Shown here in pieces: positions 9,065-18,343 of a DNA stretch of 64,000 nt; position 1 is the first letter of the stretch, and each line of letters opens with the position of its first letter. The notes below the pieces were generated by a model, which saw only the letters and a program-made list of their open reading frames with translations, searched no databases and was not told the origin of the DNA. The stretch covers positions 1 through 64,000 of the forward strand of contig CAYZGK010000003.1 of NCBI GenBank assembly GCA_964478025.1, read 5' to 3'. The translations under genes were made by a program, and so were the position numbers. This DNA comes from UBA3700 sp964478025 (GTDB lineage Bacteria > Bacillota > Clostridia > Christensenellales > UBA3700).

Positions 9065-9859
9065 ATGGCTAGATGTAAAGCATGCGGTTCAGAATTAGTT
9101 AAAAAGAAGACAAAAACAGGTGAAGTTATTCTTTATTGTGAAAGTTGTAAAAAAGGATATAGAATGCCTGTAGCTAAACCGGTTGTAGAAGAAGAGGAAG
9201 AAGAAGTAGTTGCTCCAAAGGTAGCACCTAAAGCTGCTCCAATTGTAAAGGTAGAAGAAGCACCAAAATGTAAGATTTGTGGTACTGAATTAGTTGAAAG
9301 AAAAGCAAAATCTGGTGAAATGGTTTTATTCTGCTCAACTTGTAAGAAAGCATTTAGAAAACCAGCTCCAGCTCCTGTAGTTCCAGAGCCAGAGGAAGAT
9401 GAGGAAGAGGAAGAAGAGGAGGAAGAAGTTGTAAAACTAGATGAGACACCAAAATGTAAGATTTGTGGTTCTGAGTTAGTTGAAAGAAAAACAAAATCTG
9501 GTGAAGAAGTTCTATATTGCAAAAATTGTAAAAAAGGATTTAAAAAGCCAGCTCCAGTAATTCCAGAGCCTCCAGTTGAGGAAGAAGAAGAGGAGGAAGA
9601 GGAAGAAGTTGTTGCTCCAATTCCAGTTGTAGAAGAGCCTGTAGTTGTAGCTCCTGTACAAGAAGAAGAGGAAATTGTAGAAGAAGAGGAAGAAGTTGTT
9701 GAAAAAGCACCTGTTGTTGAAAAAGCACCTATTCCTGAGCCAGCTGTAAAAGTTGAAGCTCCAGCAGCAATAGATAGTAAAGAACTTGCAGATATAGCTA
9801 AATCACTTTCTGAGATTAATAAAACTCTTAAAGCTATGTTAACAATTCTTAACAAATAA
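9065..9859 (+). CDS. Triple zinc-ribbon protein with glutamate-rich linkers, function unknown
   Basis: The 264-residue product contains three near-identical zinc ribbons with four cysteines each: C4, C7, C25, C28; C69, C72, C90, C93; and C131, C134, C152, C155. Each has the form CxxCGxEL, a basic stretch, then CxxCKK. They are joined by linkers very rich in Glu, Val, Pro and Ala, including runs of six to nine Glu, and the protein ends in an amphipathic helix (about 235-264). The ATG at 9065 follows GGAGG at 9052-9056; an upstream TTG would lie over that site. The ribbons resemble nucleic-acid-binding modules, while the linkers mimic a polyanion. It has its own terminator at 9881-9925. I do not recognise the family. 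Confidence 0.85.
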   Translation: MARCKACGSELVKKKTKTGEVILYCESCKKGYRMPVAKPVVEEEEEEVVAPKVAPKAAPIVKVEEAPKCKICGTELVERKAKSGEMVLFCSTCKKAFRKPAPAPVVPEPEEDEEEEEEEEEVVKLDETPKCKICGSELVERKTKSGEEVLYCKNCKKGFKKPAPVIPEPPVEEEEEEEEEEVVAPIPVVEEPVVVAPVQEEEEIVEEEEEVVEKAPVVEKAPIPEPAVKVEAPAAIDSKELADIAKSLSEINKTLKAMLTILNK

Positions 9860-9880
9860 GTTATTAAGTAAAAATATCTT

Positions 9881-9925
9881 AAATAAGTGATTTTCTAAAA
9901 ATGAGAGTCACTTATTTTGTTTTAT
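9881..9925 (+). terminator. Intrinsic terminator after the zinc-ribbon gene
   Basis: Perfect 10-base arms AAATAAGTGA (9881-9890) and TCACTTATTT (9908-9917) with a 17-base loop are followed by a T-rich tail. It separates the zinc-ribbon gene from the lipoprotein at 9974. Confidence 0.75.
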
Positions 9926-9973
9926 AGAATGTTATGCTAAAAATGCAAAGCATATGATATAATAGACAAGGAC

Positions 9974-12019
9974 ATGAAAAGTAGTAAAAAGGTTATTTTA
10001 AAATCAATTATTTCTATATTAATTCTTACAGTTTTTATTGTAAGTTTATCTTCATGTTCAATTATTAAGATATTTGCAGGGGATGAAGTTAATACATGTA
10101 TACACTCCTATGGAGATTGGATAATGGAAGTTGCCCCTACATGCGAAACCGATGGAAATTATGCTAGATATTGCTCTAAATGTAATGCAAAAGATAGTGT
10201 AACAAAAAACATACCTGCACTTGGTCATTCGTATGATTCAGGAGTATCTGTAGATGGAGTAGCTACATGTCAAGTTGAAGGAAATGTTTTATATACATGC
10301 CTAAATTGTGGTAAGACAAAAACAGAAGTAGCTAAGCTTAATCATACGCCACTAAATAAAGATGTATATATCTATGACACAACTTATCATTGGCAAGAAT
10401 GTCAATGGTGTTCACAAGTTATAAATAAAGCTGAACACACAATAACTGAGGAAATTATTACTCAATATGATTGTACTCATGATGGTGAATCAAGATATTC
10501 TTGTTCTTGTGGAATGTCAAGAGTAGATACTCACAAAGCAGAGCATTATTATGCTGTAAAAAATACAGTTGAACCTACATGTCAAAATGATGGTTATATT
10601 GAATATGAAAAATGCCCTGGATGTAATGGAACTAAGGAAAATACAATACTTGAAAAAGTAGATCATAAATATGAGGCTGAAACCTGTATATACTGTGAAA
10701 GAGATATGCTTTTAGATTGTGTGTCAAAGTTTAAAGGACATGGCGAGTCAAGTTATGATTTAATTGAAATCAATTCTGATGAAGAATTAAGATGTTTAGC
10801 TAATTATGCTGTATTTTACAATACTATAAGATATTTTAATATTAACTATAGCACAGGATCTGCTAATGAGTTCCAATATATAAGTGATGTATTATCTACA
10901 TTTACTGCCGCAAATTGCGGTATTAGAACCCAATCAGGAGTAACTGGTACAAAACAATTCTATTCAATACAAAAATCTACAGATAACGATTCAACAAGAT
11001 ATAGTAAAAAGCCTGGTGTAGATTATACAAATGATACTTACACCGAAATATATAATGTAGCCGAAAATAGTTACACTCAAAAAAGAGCGGATACTTTCTC
11101 AGATTTTAAATATAAAAATAGAATCAACTCATTATCCGTATCTACTTCCGATCAACTATATTATGCATTTGCTCATGGCTATAAACCAACAGTTGTTGCA
11201 AATTCAAAGGCTGAACAAGTTTTAACTGATATTGAAGCAATTATGAGAGAAATTGTTGATGATTCTATGTCAGATTTTGAAAAGTTATATCAAATATATA
11301 TGTGGATGATATCAAATGTGGAATATGATCATGCAGCCGTAACTGTTACAAATAACGGCGAGATAGAATGGGAAAATATTTATTCTTGGTCCGTTGAAGG
11401 AGTTATTTACGGCCATGTTGCTGTGTGCGATGCAATGAGTAAAGCTATTTGTATAATGGCTGGAATTGAAGATATAAAGTGTATTGAAGTTTCAGGTAAT
11501 TCTCATGCTTGGAATAAAGTATATATTGATGCAAATAATGATGGCAAAAAAGAATGGTATACATTAGATGCTACTCATGCTAATCCAGGTCTTAGAATAA
11601 ATAATAAAAATTATGAGCTTGGAGTTAGAGTTGAATTTTTAAGAACTGATGCATATAAGACAACTAAAGGTTATACTGCAGTAGATTATTTAGATGTAAC
11701 AGCAAATACAAAAGTTAATGTATTTAAGAGTTTATATTATGGAACAGGTAAAACTTCAAGTAACGATTTCTATATAGAATCTGACTCAGAACTTACCGAT
11801 TTAATTAAATACTATAAATCTACAATTGTTTCATATTTAAATTCTGGTAAACAAGTATCTATTGATTTTGTTTTAAAACAAGCAAGTAGCATTGATTCTA
11901 CTGCAATTTATAGCGCCTTAGGAATATCTAGTATAGGAGTAAATATTCAATATACTTACGAGAACAACTATATTGAAACAGGAGATACTTGGTATTTAAT
12001 TACATTAAGCAAAAAATAA
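9974..12019 (+). CDS. Secreted lipoprotein with Cys-rich repeats and a transglutaminase-like domain
   Basis: The 681-residue product starts with a basic-hydrophobic signal ending in a lipobox (LSSC, about residues 25-28). Next come about four cysteine-rich repeats of the PTCETDG / YCSKC / PALGHSY kind common on Bacillota surface proteins (about 40-240). Near the C-terminus is a transglutaminase-like core with the triad C485 (AVCDAMSKA), H511 (SHAWN) and D532 (LDAT). A repeated unit starting with Ser-Asp-x-Glu-Leu lies on each side of the core. It shares this layout with the lipoprotein at 24114, so they are paralogues. It probably cleaves or crosslinks cell-surface protein or peptide; the substrate is unknown. 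The ribosome binding site is AAGGA at 9968-9972. Confidence 0.82.
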   Translation: MKSSKKVILKSIISILILTVFIVSLSSCSIIKIFAGDEVNTCIHSYGDWIMEVAPTCETDGNYARYCSKCNAKDSVTKNIPALGHSYDSGVSVDGVATCQVEGNVLYTCLNCGKTKTEVAKLNHTPLNKDVYIYDTTYHWQECQWCSQVINKAEHTITEEIITQYDCTHDGESRYSCSCGMSRVDTHKAEHYYAVKNTVEPTCQNDGYIEYEKCPGCNGTKENTILEKVDHKYEAETCIYCERDMLLDCVSKFKGHGESSYDLIEINSDEELRCLANYAVFYNTIRYFNINYSTGSANEFQYISDVLSTFTAANCGIRTQSGVTGTKQFYSIQKSTDNDSTRYSKKPGVDYTNDTYTEIYNVAENSYTQKRADTFSDFKYKNRINSLSVSTSDQLYYAFAHGYKPTVVANSKAEQVLTDIEAIMREIVDDSMSDFEKLYQIYMWMISNVEYDHAAVTVTNNGEIEWENIYSWSVEGVIYGHVAVCDAMSKAICIMAGIEDIKCIEVSGNSHAWNKVYIDANNDGKKEWYTLDATHANPGLRINNKNYELGVRVEFLRTDAYKTTKGYTAVDYLDVTANTKVNVFKSLYYGTGKTSSNDFYIESDSELTDLIKYYKSTIVSYLNSGKQVSIDFVLKQASSIDSTAIYSALGISSIGVNIQYTYENNYIETGDTWYLITLSKK

Positions 12020-12026
12020 TTAAATA

Positions 12027-13040
12027 TTATTTAGCATAAAGCATAGCATCTAATAATTCATTATTTCTATCACATGAAATATGCCATGTAAATATTCCAC
12101 CAAAGTTACATCTTTTAACAAATTTTGCCTTCTTTTTAGTGATTTTTGCTGTATCAAAAGAAACCTGACCATATTGACCATAAGCATAGGAATAATCAGA
12201 TTTTTCTACAAGCGTTAGTTCTCCGTTATCTACCATATCCATTAGACTATTATAGCCATAATATTCATATTCTTTTGAAGCACTTCTTCCATAGAAAGGA
12301 ACACCAATATTTAACATGGATTTTTTATATCCTTTTGTGACAAAGTAGTTAAGTAAAATGATTTTTGTAGTTATAACATTACTTTGTTTTTCAAGAGAAA
12401 AATCATAAGTCATAACATTAACATAATCAACAACACTTTGAATTAACTTATTGTCGTATTCATCTACCTGATAAAGTGTAGTTGTAGCAGCAAAACTTAA
12501 TAATTTACTATTTCCTATTGCTTGTCTTATTTCATATAAAAGTTGACCAAATGCGTAATATTCAGCATCATTTTGAGGATATTCCCAGTCAATATCTATT
12601 CCGTCTAAATTATAAGTATCAACTAATTCTTTACATTTACTTGCATATTCTTTTCTATATGATTCGTCTAGTAATTTTTCTGTATCAAATGATCCTATGC
12701 ATAATTGGAATTTTAAATCTAAATTATGTTTTTGTTTATAAGCTAAAAAGTTAACTAAACCAGATTTCTTTGCTTCTGAAAGCTCAGGGAAGCCTGTTGT
12801 TTCATTAGCGTAAGCAAAGCCATATAAAATATTTGTATACTCATTAAGTTTTATTTTATCTAGCTCATCATCTGTTAGATCACCAATATAATATCCCATT
12901 ATTCTTACGTCTTTTAAATCTTTATCTTTTGAATAAGAAATTCCACATAATACAATACCTGCTAAAATTACTAAGATAAGTAGTACTATACAAATTATAA
13001 GAAAAATTTTTAATGCTTTGTTTTGAATAGATAGAATCAT
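12027..13040 (-). CDS. Membrane-anchored glycoside hydrolase family 18 protein
   Basis: The 337-residue product has one N-terminal hydrophobic segment (about 10-33), which is either a signal anchor or a signal with a weak lipobox at IVLC, then a GH18 barrel. The catalytic DxxDxDxE motif is intact as DGIDIDWE at residues 146-153, with E153 as the acid. Family members hydrolyse chitin or peptidoglycan N-acetylglucosamine links, and some are spore cortex or wall enzymes; the short size suggests a wall-active or scavenging role. It runs opposite to the main operons and converges on the lipoprotein gene, 7 bases apart, with no hairpin between them. Confidence 0.85.
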   Translation of the reverse strand: MILSIQNKALKIFLIICIVLLILVILAGIVLCGISYSKDKDLKDVRIMGYYIGDLTDDELDKIKLNEYTNILYGFAYANETTGFPELSEAKKSGLVNFLAYKQKHNLDLKFQLCIGSFDTEKLLDESYRKEYASKCKELVDTYNLDGIDIDWEYPQNDAEYYAFGQLLYEIRQAIGNSKLLSFAATTTLYQVDEYDNKLIQSVVDYVNVMTYDFSLEKQSNVITTKIILLNYFVTKGYKKSMLNIGVPFYGRSASKEYEYYGYNSLMDMVDNGELTLVEKSDYSYAYGQYGQVSFDTAKITKKKAKFVKRCNFGGIFTWHISCDRNNELLDAMLYAK

Positions 13041-13186
13041 AATTAACCTTTAACCCCTTGTTATTATAATAAACTATTGAAAATATTTAGTAAACATTTG
13101 AATTTTACAATTAATTAACATTAACTTTACTAATTATACAAAGAATATATTCAAGATAAATCTTAAAATTATATTGAAGGTTTAGT

Positions 13187-13378
13187 ATGAAAAATAAAGA
13201 TAACAAAGAAAAAACTTTAGATTATTTATCAAGTGGAATAGGCATAGGACTGCTTATTGGAATTACACTTGGTTGTATATTTAATAATTTTGCTTTGTAT
13301 ATCAGCCTAGGATTTTTATTTGGAACAATAATTGCAGTAATTATCATGTCTTGTAAAAAACGTAAAAACAAGGATTGA
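13187..13378 (+). CDS. Small glycine-rich membrane protein
   Basis: The 63-residue product has two predicted membrane helices (about 17-34 and 37-54) with glycine spacing (GIGIGLLIG) and charged ends (MKNKDNKEK, CKKRKNKD). A GAAGG ribosome binding site lies 6 bases before the ATG. It is transcribed towards rimP, but a promoter and hairpin lie between. It has no recognisable enzyme motif. Glycine-zipper proteins of this size are common and mostly uncharacterised. Confidence 0.6.
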   Translation: MKNKDNKEKTLDYLSSGIGIGLLIGITLGCIFNNFALYISLGFLFGTIIAVIIMSCKKRKNKD

Positions 13379-13412
13379 TTTAGCTCTTTGCAATATAAGT
13401 TTGTTAAATTGC

Positions 13413-13441
13413 TTTACAACTTTATTTTATATTTATATAAT
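13413..13441 (+). promoter_or_regulatory. Sigma-A type promoter of the rimP-nusA-infB operon
   Basis: TTTACA at 13413-13418 and TATAAT at 13436-13441 have a 17-base spacer. Transcription should start near 13448, giving a 5' leader of about 65 bases that contains the hairpin at 13469-13498. Confidence 0.8.
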
Positions 13442-13468
13442 TATTATAGTTTTATAGAGAAATCTACT

Positions 13469-13498
13469 AAAAGCGACTTGATTAAGCCGCTTTTATTA
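13469..13498 (+). promoter_or_regulatory. Leader terminator hairpin before rimP-nusA, probable NusA autoregulation site
   Basis: AAAAGCGACTT and AAGCCGCTTTT (13469-13479 and 13484-13494) form a stem with one internal A/C mismatch and a GATT loop, followed by a T run broken by A (TTTTATTAAT). It lies after the promoter at 13413-13441 and before the rimP ribosome binding site, so it is in the operon's own leader. A weak stem with an imperfect T tract is the kind that needs NusA. In Bacillus subtilis NusA represses its own operon through such a leader terminator. It could instead simply end the 63-residue gene's transcript. Confidence 0.65.
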
Positions 13499-13512
13499 AT
13501 GTAAGGAGCAAA

Positions 13513-13968
13513 ATGTCAAAACTAACAGATGATGTTAAAGCAGTTGTTGAACCTATAATTATTGAAAATGGGATGGAACTTGTAGATATTGAACTAAAGA
13601 AAGAATATGGACAAGATAATCTATATATCTACATAGACAAAGATGGTGGTGTTGATTTAAACGATTGTGAATTAATTCATAATGCAGTAAATGACCCAAT
13701 AGATAAGTTAGATCCAATTAAAACACCTTATAACTTATGTATCTCTTCTCCTGGCTTAGATAGACCATTAAAAACAAAAAGAGATTTCGAAAAGAAAATG
13801 AATCAAGATGTAGAAGTATCTTTATATAAAGCAATAGATAAGCTTAAAAAATTTGAAGGAAAGTTAGTTGCATATGATGGCGATACTTGTGACATTGAAG
13901 TAAAAGGAAAAATAATAAAATTAAATATAAAAGACATTGCACTTATTAGAGCTGCAATAAAATTCTAG
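13513..13968 (+). CDS. rimP: Ribosome maturation factor
   Basis: RimP assists late assembly of the 30S subunit. The 151-residue product has the family features NGMELVDIELKKE, the ISSPGLDRPLKTKRDFEK stretch at the end of the N-terminal domain, and a C-terminal SH3-like barrel. The start is preceded by AAGGAG. nusA follows 14 bases after the stop, as in most bacteria. Expression probably depends on the leader hairpin at 13469-13498. Confidence 0.95.
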   Translation: MSKLTDDVKAVVEPIIIENGMELVDIELKKEYGQDNLYIYIDKDGGVDLNDCELIHNAVNDPIDKLDPIKTPYNLCISSPGLDRPLKTKRDFEKKMNQDVEVSLYKAIDKLKKFEGKLVAYDGDTCDIEVKGKIIKLNIKDIALIRAAIKF

Positions 13969-13982
13969 GAGGTATTAAAAAA

Positions 13983-15044
13983 ATGAAAAATAAAGAATTT
14001 TTTCAAGCATTAGATGACTTAGCAGTAGAAAGGGATATTAAACAAGATGAATTAATTGATTATCTTCAATCAGCAATCTCTGCTGGTTACAAGAAAGAAT
14101 CTGGCGAAGCTCGTCCTGTTTCTTTAATTTTAAATCCTGAACATTCAACAATTAAGTTTATAGCTTATCAAACTGTTGTTGAAGAAGTTGAAGATCCAGA
14201 GAAAGAAATTTCTTTAGAAGATGCTAAGAAAATTAAAGCTAATATTAAAGTTGGTGAAACATTAACTGAAGATATTGATATTGGAGAATTTACAAGAATT
14301 GCTGCTCAAACAGTTAAGCAAGTTATTACTCAAAAATTAAACGACGTTAAGAAGCTTAAAATGAATGAGGAAATGAAGAATAAGGAAGGAGAAATTGTTT
14401 CAGCTCAAATTAGAAAAATTGAAGGTGAAAACATTTATGTATCAATCGCTGATTCACAAATGGAAGGTGTAATGTTAAAGGGCGATCAAATTCCTGATGA
14501 AAAATATTCTTTAGGTCAAATTCTAAAAGTTTACGTTAAGACAATTAGAACAAATACAAAAACTGGAGCAAATCAAGTTTTAGTTTCAAGAACAAATGTT
14601 GGATTTATTAAGAGATTATTTGAATCTGAAATTCCTGAAATTAAGACAGGACTTGTTACAATTAAGAAAATTGTAAGAGAACCAGGATATAGAACAAAAA
14701 TTGCAATTGAAGCTAAAGATCCTACAATCGATGCAGTTGGTGCATGTATTGGACAAAAGGGTATGAGAATTTCAGCTATCGTATCAGAACTTAATGGTGA
14801 AAATATTGATATTGTTCCATATTCAGCAGATCCAGTTGAATATATAGCAAGAGCATTATCTCCAGCTAAGGTTATAGCTGTAAGTATCAATCAAGCTGAA
14901 CAAAAAGCAAAAGCTTTAGTTCCAGATGAAGCATATCTAAAGGCTATTGGTAAAAAGGGTTGTAATGCTAAACTTGCCGTTAAATTAACAGAATGGAAAA
15001 TTGATGTTAAGAAAATGAGCGAAGATGGTGGAGAAGTTAGATAA
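13983..15044 (+). CDS. nusA: Transcription termination/antitermination factor NusA
   Basis: NusA binds RNA polymerase and promotes pausing and intrinsic termination. The 353-residue product has the N-terminal polymerase-binding domain (about 1-130), an S1 domain (about 135-200) and two KH domains (GACIGQKGMRISAIVSELNG is the first, about 255 on). It lacks the C-terminal acidic repeats of E. coli, as is normal for Bacillota. The ATG follows AGGAGG. Together with the leader hairpin this gene may form an autoregulatory loop. Confidence 0.96.
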   Translation: MKNKEFFQALDDLAVERDIKQDELIDYLQSAISAGYKKESGEARPVSLILNPEHSTIKFIAYQTVVEEVEDPEKEISLEDAKKIKANIKVGETLTEDIDIGEFTRIAAQTVKQVITQKLNDVKKLKMNEEMKNKEGEIVSAQIRKIEGENIYVSIADSQMEGVMLKGDQIPDEKYSLGQILKVYVKTIRTNTKTGANQVLVSRTNVGFIKRLFESEIPEIKTGLVTIKKIVREPGYRTKIAIEAKDPTIDAVGACIGQKGMRISAIVSELNGENIDIVPYSADPVEYIARALSPAKVIAVSINQAEQKAKALVPDEAYLKAIGKKGCNAKLAVKLTEWKIDVKKMSEDGGEVR

Positions 15045-15049
15045 TCAAA

Positions 15050-15319
15050 ATGGAAAAGAAATTACCTGTAAGAATGTGTATTGCTTGTAGAGAGCAAAAA
15101 AACAAAACTGATTTAATTAGAATTGTTAAAAATAAGGAAGGAGAAATTTCTTTGGATTTTACAGGTAAAAACCCAGGTCGTGGAGCATATATTTGTGATA
15201 AAAAAGAATGTATTGCAAAATGCATTAAAAATAAAGCATTAAATAAAGCTTTTGATATGGATGTATCAAGTGATATTTATGCAAAACTACAACAAGACTA
15301 TGATGAACACAAAAATTAG
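15050..15319 (+). CDS. rnpM: YlxR/RnpM family RNA-binding protein
   Basis: This 89-residue DUF448 protein shows the family motif PVRMCIACREQ, then PGRGAYIC and the CIAKC cysteine pair. The Bacillus homologue YlxR was reported to bind the RNase P RNA and modulate the enzyme, hence RnpM. Its place between nusA and ylxQ is diagnostic. It begins 5 bases after nusA and overlaps the next gene by 17 bases. Confidence 0.9.
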   Translation: MEKKLPVRMCIACREQKNKTDLIRIVKNKEGEISLDFTGKNPGRGAYICDKKECIAKCIKNKALNKAFDMDVSSDIYAKLQQDYDEHKN

Positions 15320-15590
15320 TTCTTATATAAATTTTTCCGTTAAAGCGGGCAAAGTAATATGGGGACTAGATATGCTAAAGACCTCAAAGGTAAAACCTTA
15401 TTTGATAATATATGACAAAACTATCGGACAAAGTAGTAAAAAGCAGTTATTAAAATACAAAGAGGATAATTTAGTGAAGACACTTGAAGTTGAAGAAAAT
15501 TATTTAAATGATATTTTAAAAAGAAGTAATGTTAAAGTTATTGGTTTAATAGATGAATCTCTATCAAATGCAATAATAAAACTAATTTAG
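15303..15590 (+). CDS. ylxQ: L7Ae-family RNA-binding protein YlxQ
   Basis: This is a small kink-turn-binding protein of the L7Ae/L30e fold. The 95-residue version beginning MNTKISSYINFSVKAGKV is preferred; longer in-frame starts would extend deep into rnpM. It has the family opening (INFSVKAGKVIWG) and the VKPYLIIYD strand. The sequence is more divergent than its neighbours, but the location between rnpM and infB fixes the identity. ATG 15300 is an equally possible start. Confidence 0.82.
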   Translation: MNTKISSYINFSVKAGKVIWGLDMLKTSKVKPYLIIYDKTIGQSSKKQLLKYKEDNLVKTLEVEENYLNDILKRSNVKVIGLIDESLSNAIIKLI

Positions 15591-15610
15591 GCGTGGAGGT
15601 GAAGATTAAT

Positions 15611-18343
15611 ATGGATATGAAAGATTTAAAACAATTAAAAGAAGATGCTGAAAATAAGAGTTTGGATATTGCTAAACTTTGCATTTCAGATAAGGAAAAA
15701 CTTAGTAACTTTATTGAAAAATTAAGAGAAATTATAGATAGTAAGGAAAATAACCTAAATATCGATTTTACAACAGTTACTATTGTTGATGATGCTGAAG
15801 ATGAAAATACAAAAGAAAATGTTCCTGAATCTCAAGATAAAGCGCCTATTGAAGAAGTAAAAGAAGAAGATGTTCCTCAAGTAGAAGAAAAACCTATAGT
15901 TGAAAAAGTTCCAGATATTATAGAAGAAAAATCTCAAGAGGAAACAAAAGTTGAAGAAAAAATTGTTCCTGTTGAAAACAAAAAAGAAACAGAAACAAAA
16001 GAAAATAAAGTTGATGAAGTAAAACAAGAGTCAAAGCCTGTTGAAAACAAGAATCAAGATAAGCCAGTTATTCATGATGGAAAACCAGTTTATCAATATA
16101 TAGCCAATAAAGGTAAATGCCAATTATTTGTAGATAAAAACAACAAAATTGTTTTAAAAGTAGTTGAGCCAAAACAAGAGAATAAACAACAAGCAGGTGG
16201 ACACGTTCAACCTGGTTATGGTGGTTATACAAAGCTTGGTCAAAATGGAAATAGATCAACACAACCAAATGGTAGAACTGCTCCAAAAACTCAACAAGTT
16301 CGTGGTGGTAAACCTTCAGATTTTGCTGCACTTCCTATTAATGATACAAAGAAAGATACCTCAAAGAAAAAAGTTGCAGATAAAGGTCATATAGAAAAAA
16401 CTGAAAAGGGTGGTTTATCTAATCGTGATTTATTCAAAAAAGGTTACACATATGATACATCAAGAGAAAATTACGATGAAGACGATGATGGTTATGTAAG
16501 AATCAAAAATACCAAAAAAGGAGTTAAAAAGCAAGATTCGCAAAAGATAGAAATAACAGAAGCTGAATTAAACAGTGAAATCATTCCAATTAAGACATTT
16601 AGTGAAAAGATTGGTAAACCAGCAACAGAACTTGTTAAGAAGTTCTTTGAACTTGGTAAAATGATTACTATTAATTCAAATATAACTTTTGAAGAAGCTG
16701 AATTAATTGCTCTTGATTATGGTATAACTCTTACTTTAAATGTTGAAAAAACAGCAGAAGATAAGTTGTCTGAACTTGTTAAAACAAAGAAAGAAACTAG
16801 TGGAACAGATAAAAGACCTCCAGTTGTTACTATTATGGGACACGTTGACCATGGTAAAACATCACTTCTTGACTATATTAGAAAAACAAATGTTATAGCA
16901 ACAGAAGCTGGTGGTATTACACAACATATCGGTGCATATACAATTGATGTAAATGGTGAAAAAATAACATTCTTAGATACACCAGGACACGAAGCTTTTA
17001 CTTCAATGAGAAGAAGAGGAGCTCAAGTTGCAGATATTGGTATTATTGTTGTTTCATTAGATGATTCAATTATGCCACAAACAGTAGAAGCTATTTCTCA
17101 CGCAAAAGATGCTAATATTCAAATAATTGTTGCTGCAAATAAGATAGATAAAATTCCAGCAAATGAAAGACAACAAAAGTTAGATAAATTATATACAGAT
17201 TTATCTTCATATGATTTACTTCCAGAAAAATGGGGTGGTGATACAATAGTTTGTCCAATTTCAGCAAAAACTGGTGAAGGTGTTAATGAATTATTAGATA
17301 ACATTTTAACAGTTGCAGAAATTCTTGAATTAAAGGCTACAGACAAGTCTTTAGCTACAGGTTCTATTATTGAAGCAAGACTAGATAAAGGTATAGGACC
17401 AGTTGCAACAGTACTTATTAAAGATGGTACATTAAAGATTAAAGATTTCTTAGTTGCTGGAACAAAAATATGTAGAGTTAGAGCAATGACAGATTGGACA
17501 GGAAAGTCAGTTAAAACTGCAGGTCCATCTGATGCTGTACAAGTTCAAGGATTCCAAGAAGTACCATCAACTGGAGATATGTTTATAGTAGTTGAAGATG
17601 AAAAGCTAGCTAAAAAGGCCGTAGCTGAAAGAATAGATAAAGAAAGAAATGCTATGAGTGCTGGAAATAACGCTAGATCTCTTGAAGAAATGTTTAAAGA
17701 TCAATTACCAGCTGATATGAAAGTTTTACCAATTATTATAAAAGCTGATGTTCAAGGTTCTGCTGAGGCTGTAAAACAAGCTATGCAAAAACTTTCTGAT
17801 GAGAGAATTAAAGACAACGTTAAGATTAAAATCGTTCACACTGGCGTTGGTGCTATAAATGAATCAGATGTAATGCTAGCAGCTACAACAGGTGCAATTA
17901 TATTAGGATTTGGCGTAAGACCAGAAAGTAAGGCTAAAGTTCAAGCTGAAAAAGAAAAAATTGATATTAGAACATATTCAATAATTTATGATGCAATTGA
18001 TGATATCAATGCAGCAATTTCAGGCATGATAGCTCCAACATATAAGGAAGTTGCCTTAGGTAATGTTGAGATTAGAAATCTATTTAAGATTACGGGCGTT
18101 GGTATGATTGCTGGATGTTACGTTCTTGATGGTAAGATTGAGAGAAATTGTGGTTATAGATTACTAAGAGACAATATCGTTATTCATACAGGTAAGATTG
18201 CTTCATTAAAGAGAATGAAAGATGATGTTAAGGAAGTTAACGCAGGTTATGAATGTGGTGTTGGACTTGACAATTATTCAGATTTTAAAGTAGGCGATGT
18301 TATGGAAACATACTTACTTGAGGAAGAAAAAGTAGATGAGTAG
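15611..18343 (+). CDS. infB: Translation initiation factor IF-2
   Basis: IF-2 is the GTPase that brings initiator tRNA to the 30S subunit and drives subunit joining. The start at ATG 15611 is 8 bases after GGAGGTGA (15596-15603); an upstream GTG at 15593 overlaps that site. The 910-residue product has a long Lys/Glu-rich unstructured N-terminal part (about 30-290), an IF2-N domain (about 318-375), and the G domain with GHVDHGKT at 410-417, then DTPGHEAF and NKIDKI. Domains II, III and the C-terminal fMet-tRNA-binding domain follow. It overlaps rbfA by 8 bases. Confidence 0.97.
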   Translation: MDMKDLKQLKEDAENKSLDIAKLCISDKEKLSNFIEKLREIIDSKENNLNIDFTTVTIVDDAEDENTKENVPESQDKAPIEEVKEEDVPQVEEKPIVEKVPDIIEEKSQEETKVEEKIVPVENKKETETKENKVDEVKQESKPVENKNQDKPVIHDGKPVYQYIANKGKCQLFVDKNNKIVLKVVEPKQENKQQAGGHVQPGYGGYTKLGQNGNRSTQPNGRTAPKTQQVRGGKPSDFAALPINDTKKDTSKKKVADKGHIEKTEKGGLSNRDLFKKGYTYDTSRENYDEDDDGYVRIKNTKKGVKKQDSQKIEITEAELNSEIIPIKTFSEKIGKPATELVKKFFELGKMITINSNITFEEAELIALDYGITLTLNVEKTAEDKLSELVKTKKETSGTDKRPPVVTIMGHVDHGKTSLLDYIRKTNVIATEAGGITQHIGAYTIDVNGEKITFLDTPGHEAFTSMRRRGAQVADIGIIVVSLDDSIMPQTVEAISHAKDANIQIIVAANKIDKIPANERQQKLDKLYTDLSSYDLLPEKWGGDTIVCPISAKTGEGVNELLDNILTVAEILELKATDKSLATGSIIEARLDKGIGPVATVLIKDGTLKIKDFLVAGTKICRVRAMTDWTGKSVKTAGPSDAVQVQGFQEVPSTGDMFIVVEDEKLAKKAVAERIDKERNAMSAGNNARSLEEMFKDQLPADMKVLPIIIKADVQGSAEAVKQAMQKLSDERIKDNVKIKIVHTGVGAINESDVMLAATTGAIILGFGVRPESKAKVQAEKEKIDIRTYSIIYDAIDDINAAISGMIAPTYKEVALGNVEIRNLFKITGVGMIAGCYVLDGKIERNCGYRLLRDNIVIHTGKIASLKRMKDDVKEVNAGYECGVGLDNYSDFKVGDVMETYLLEEEKVDE

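Noticed and set aside
9133..9855. Long minus-strand open frame (240 codons) opposite the zinc-ribbon gene
   Set aside because: It is the antisense of Glu and Lys codons, giving a low-complexity Ser/Thr-rich product, and has no ribosome binding site. The plus strand has a clear gene.
9958..9963. TATAAT just before the lipoprotein at 9974 as its promoter
   Set aside because: Transcription would start inside the AAGGA ribosome binding site, and no -35 box is seen. Because a Shine-Dalgarno is present, an upstream start is more likely than a leaderless one.
15755..16027. Minus-strand frame opposite the infB N-terminus
   Set aside because: Its product is dominated by Phe, Asn and Arg, which is the mirror of the Lys/Glu-rich IF-2 region, so it is a shadow frame.
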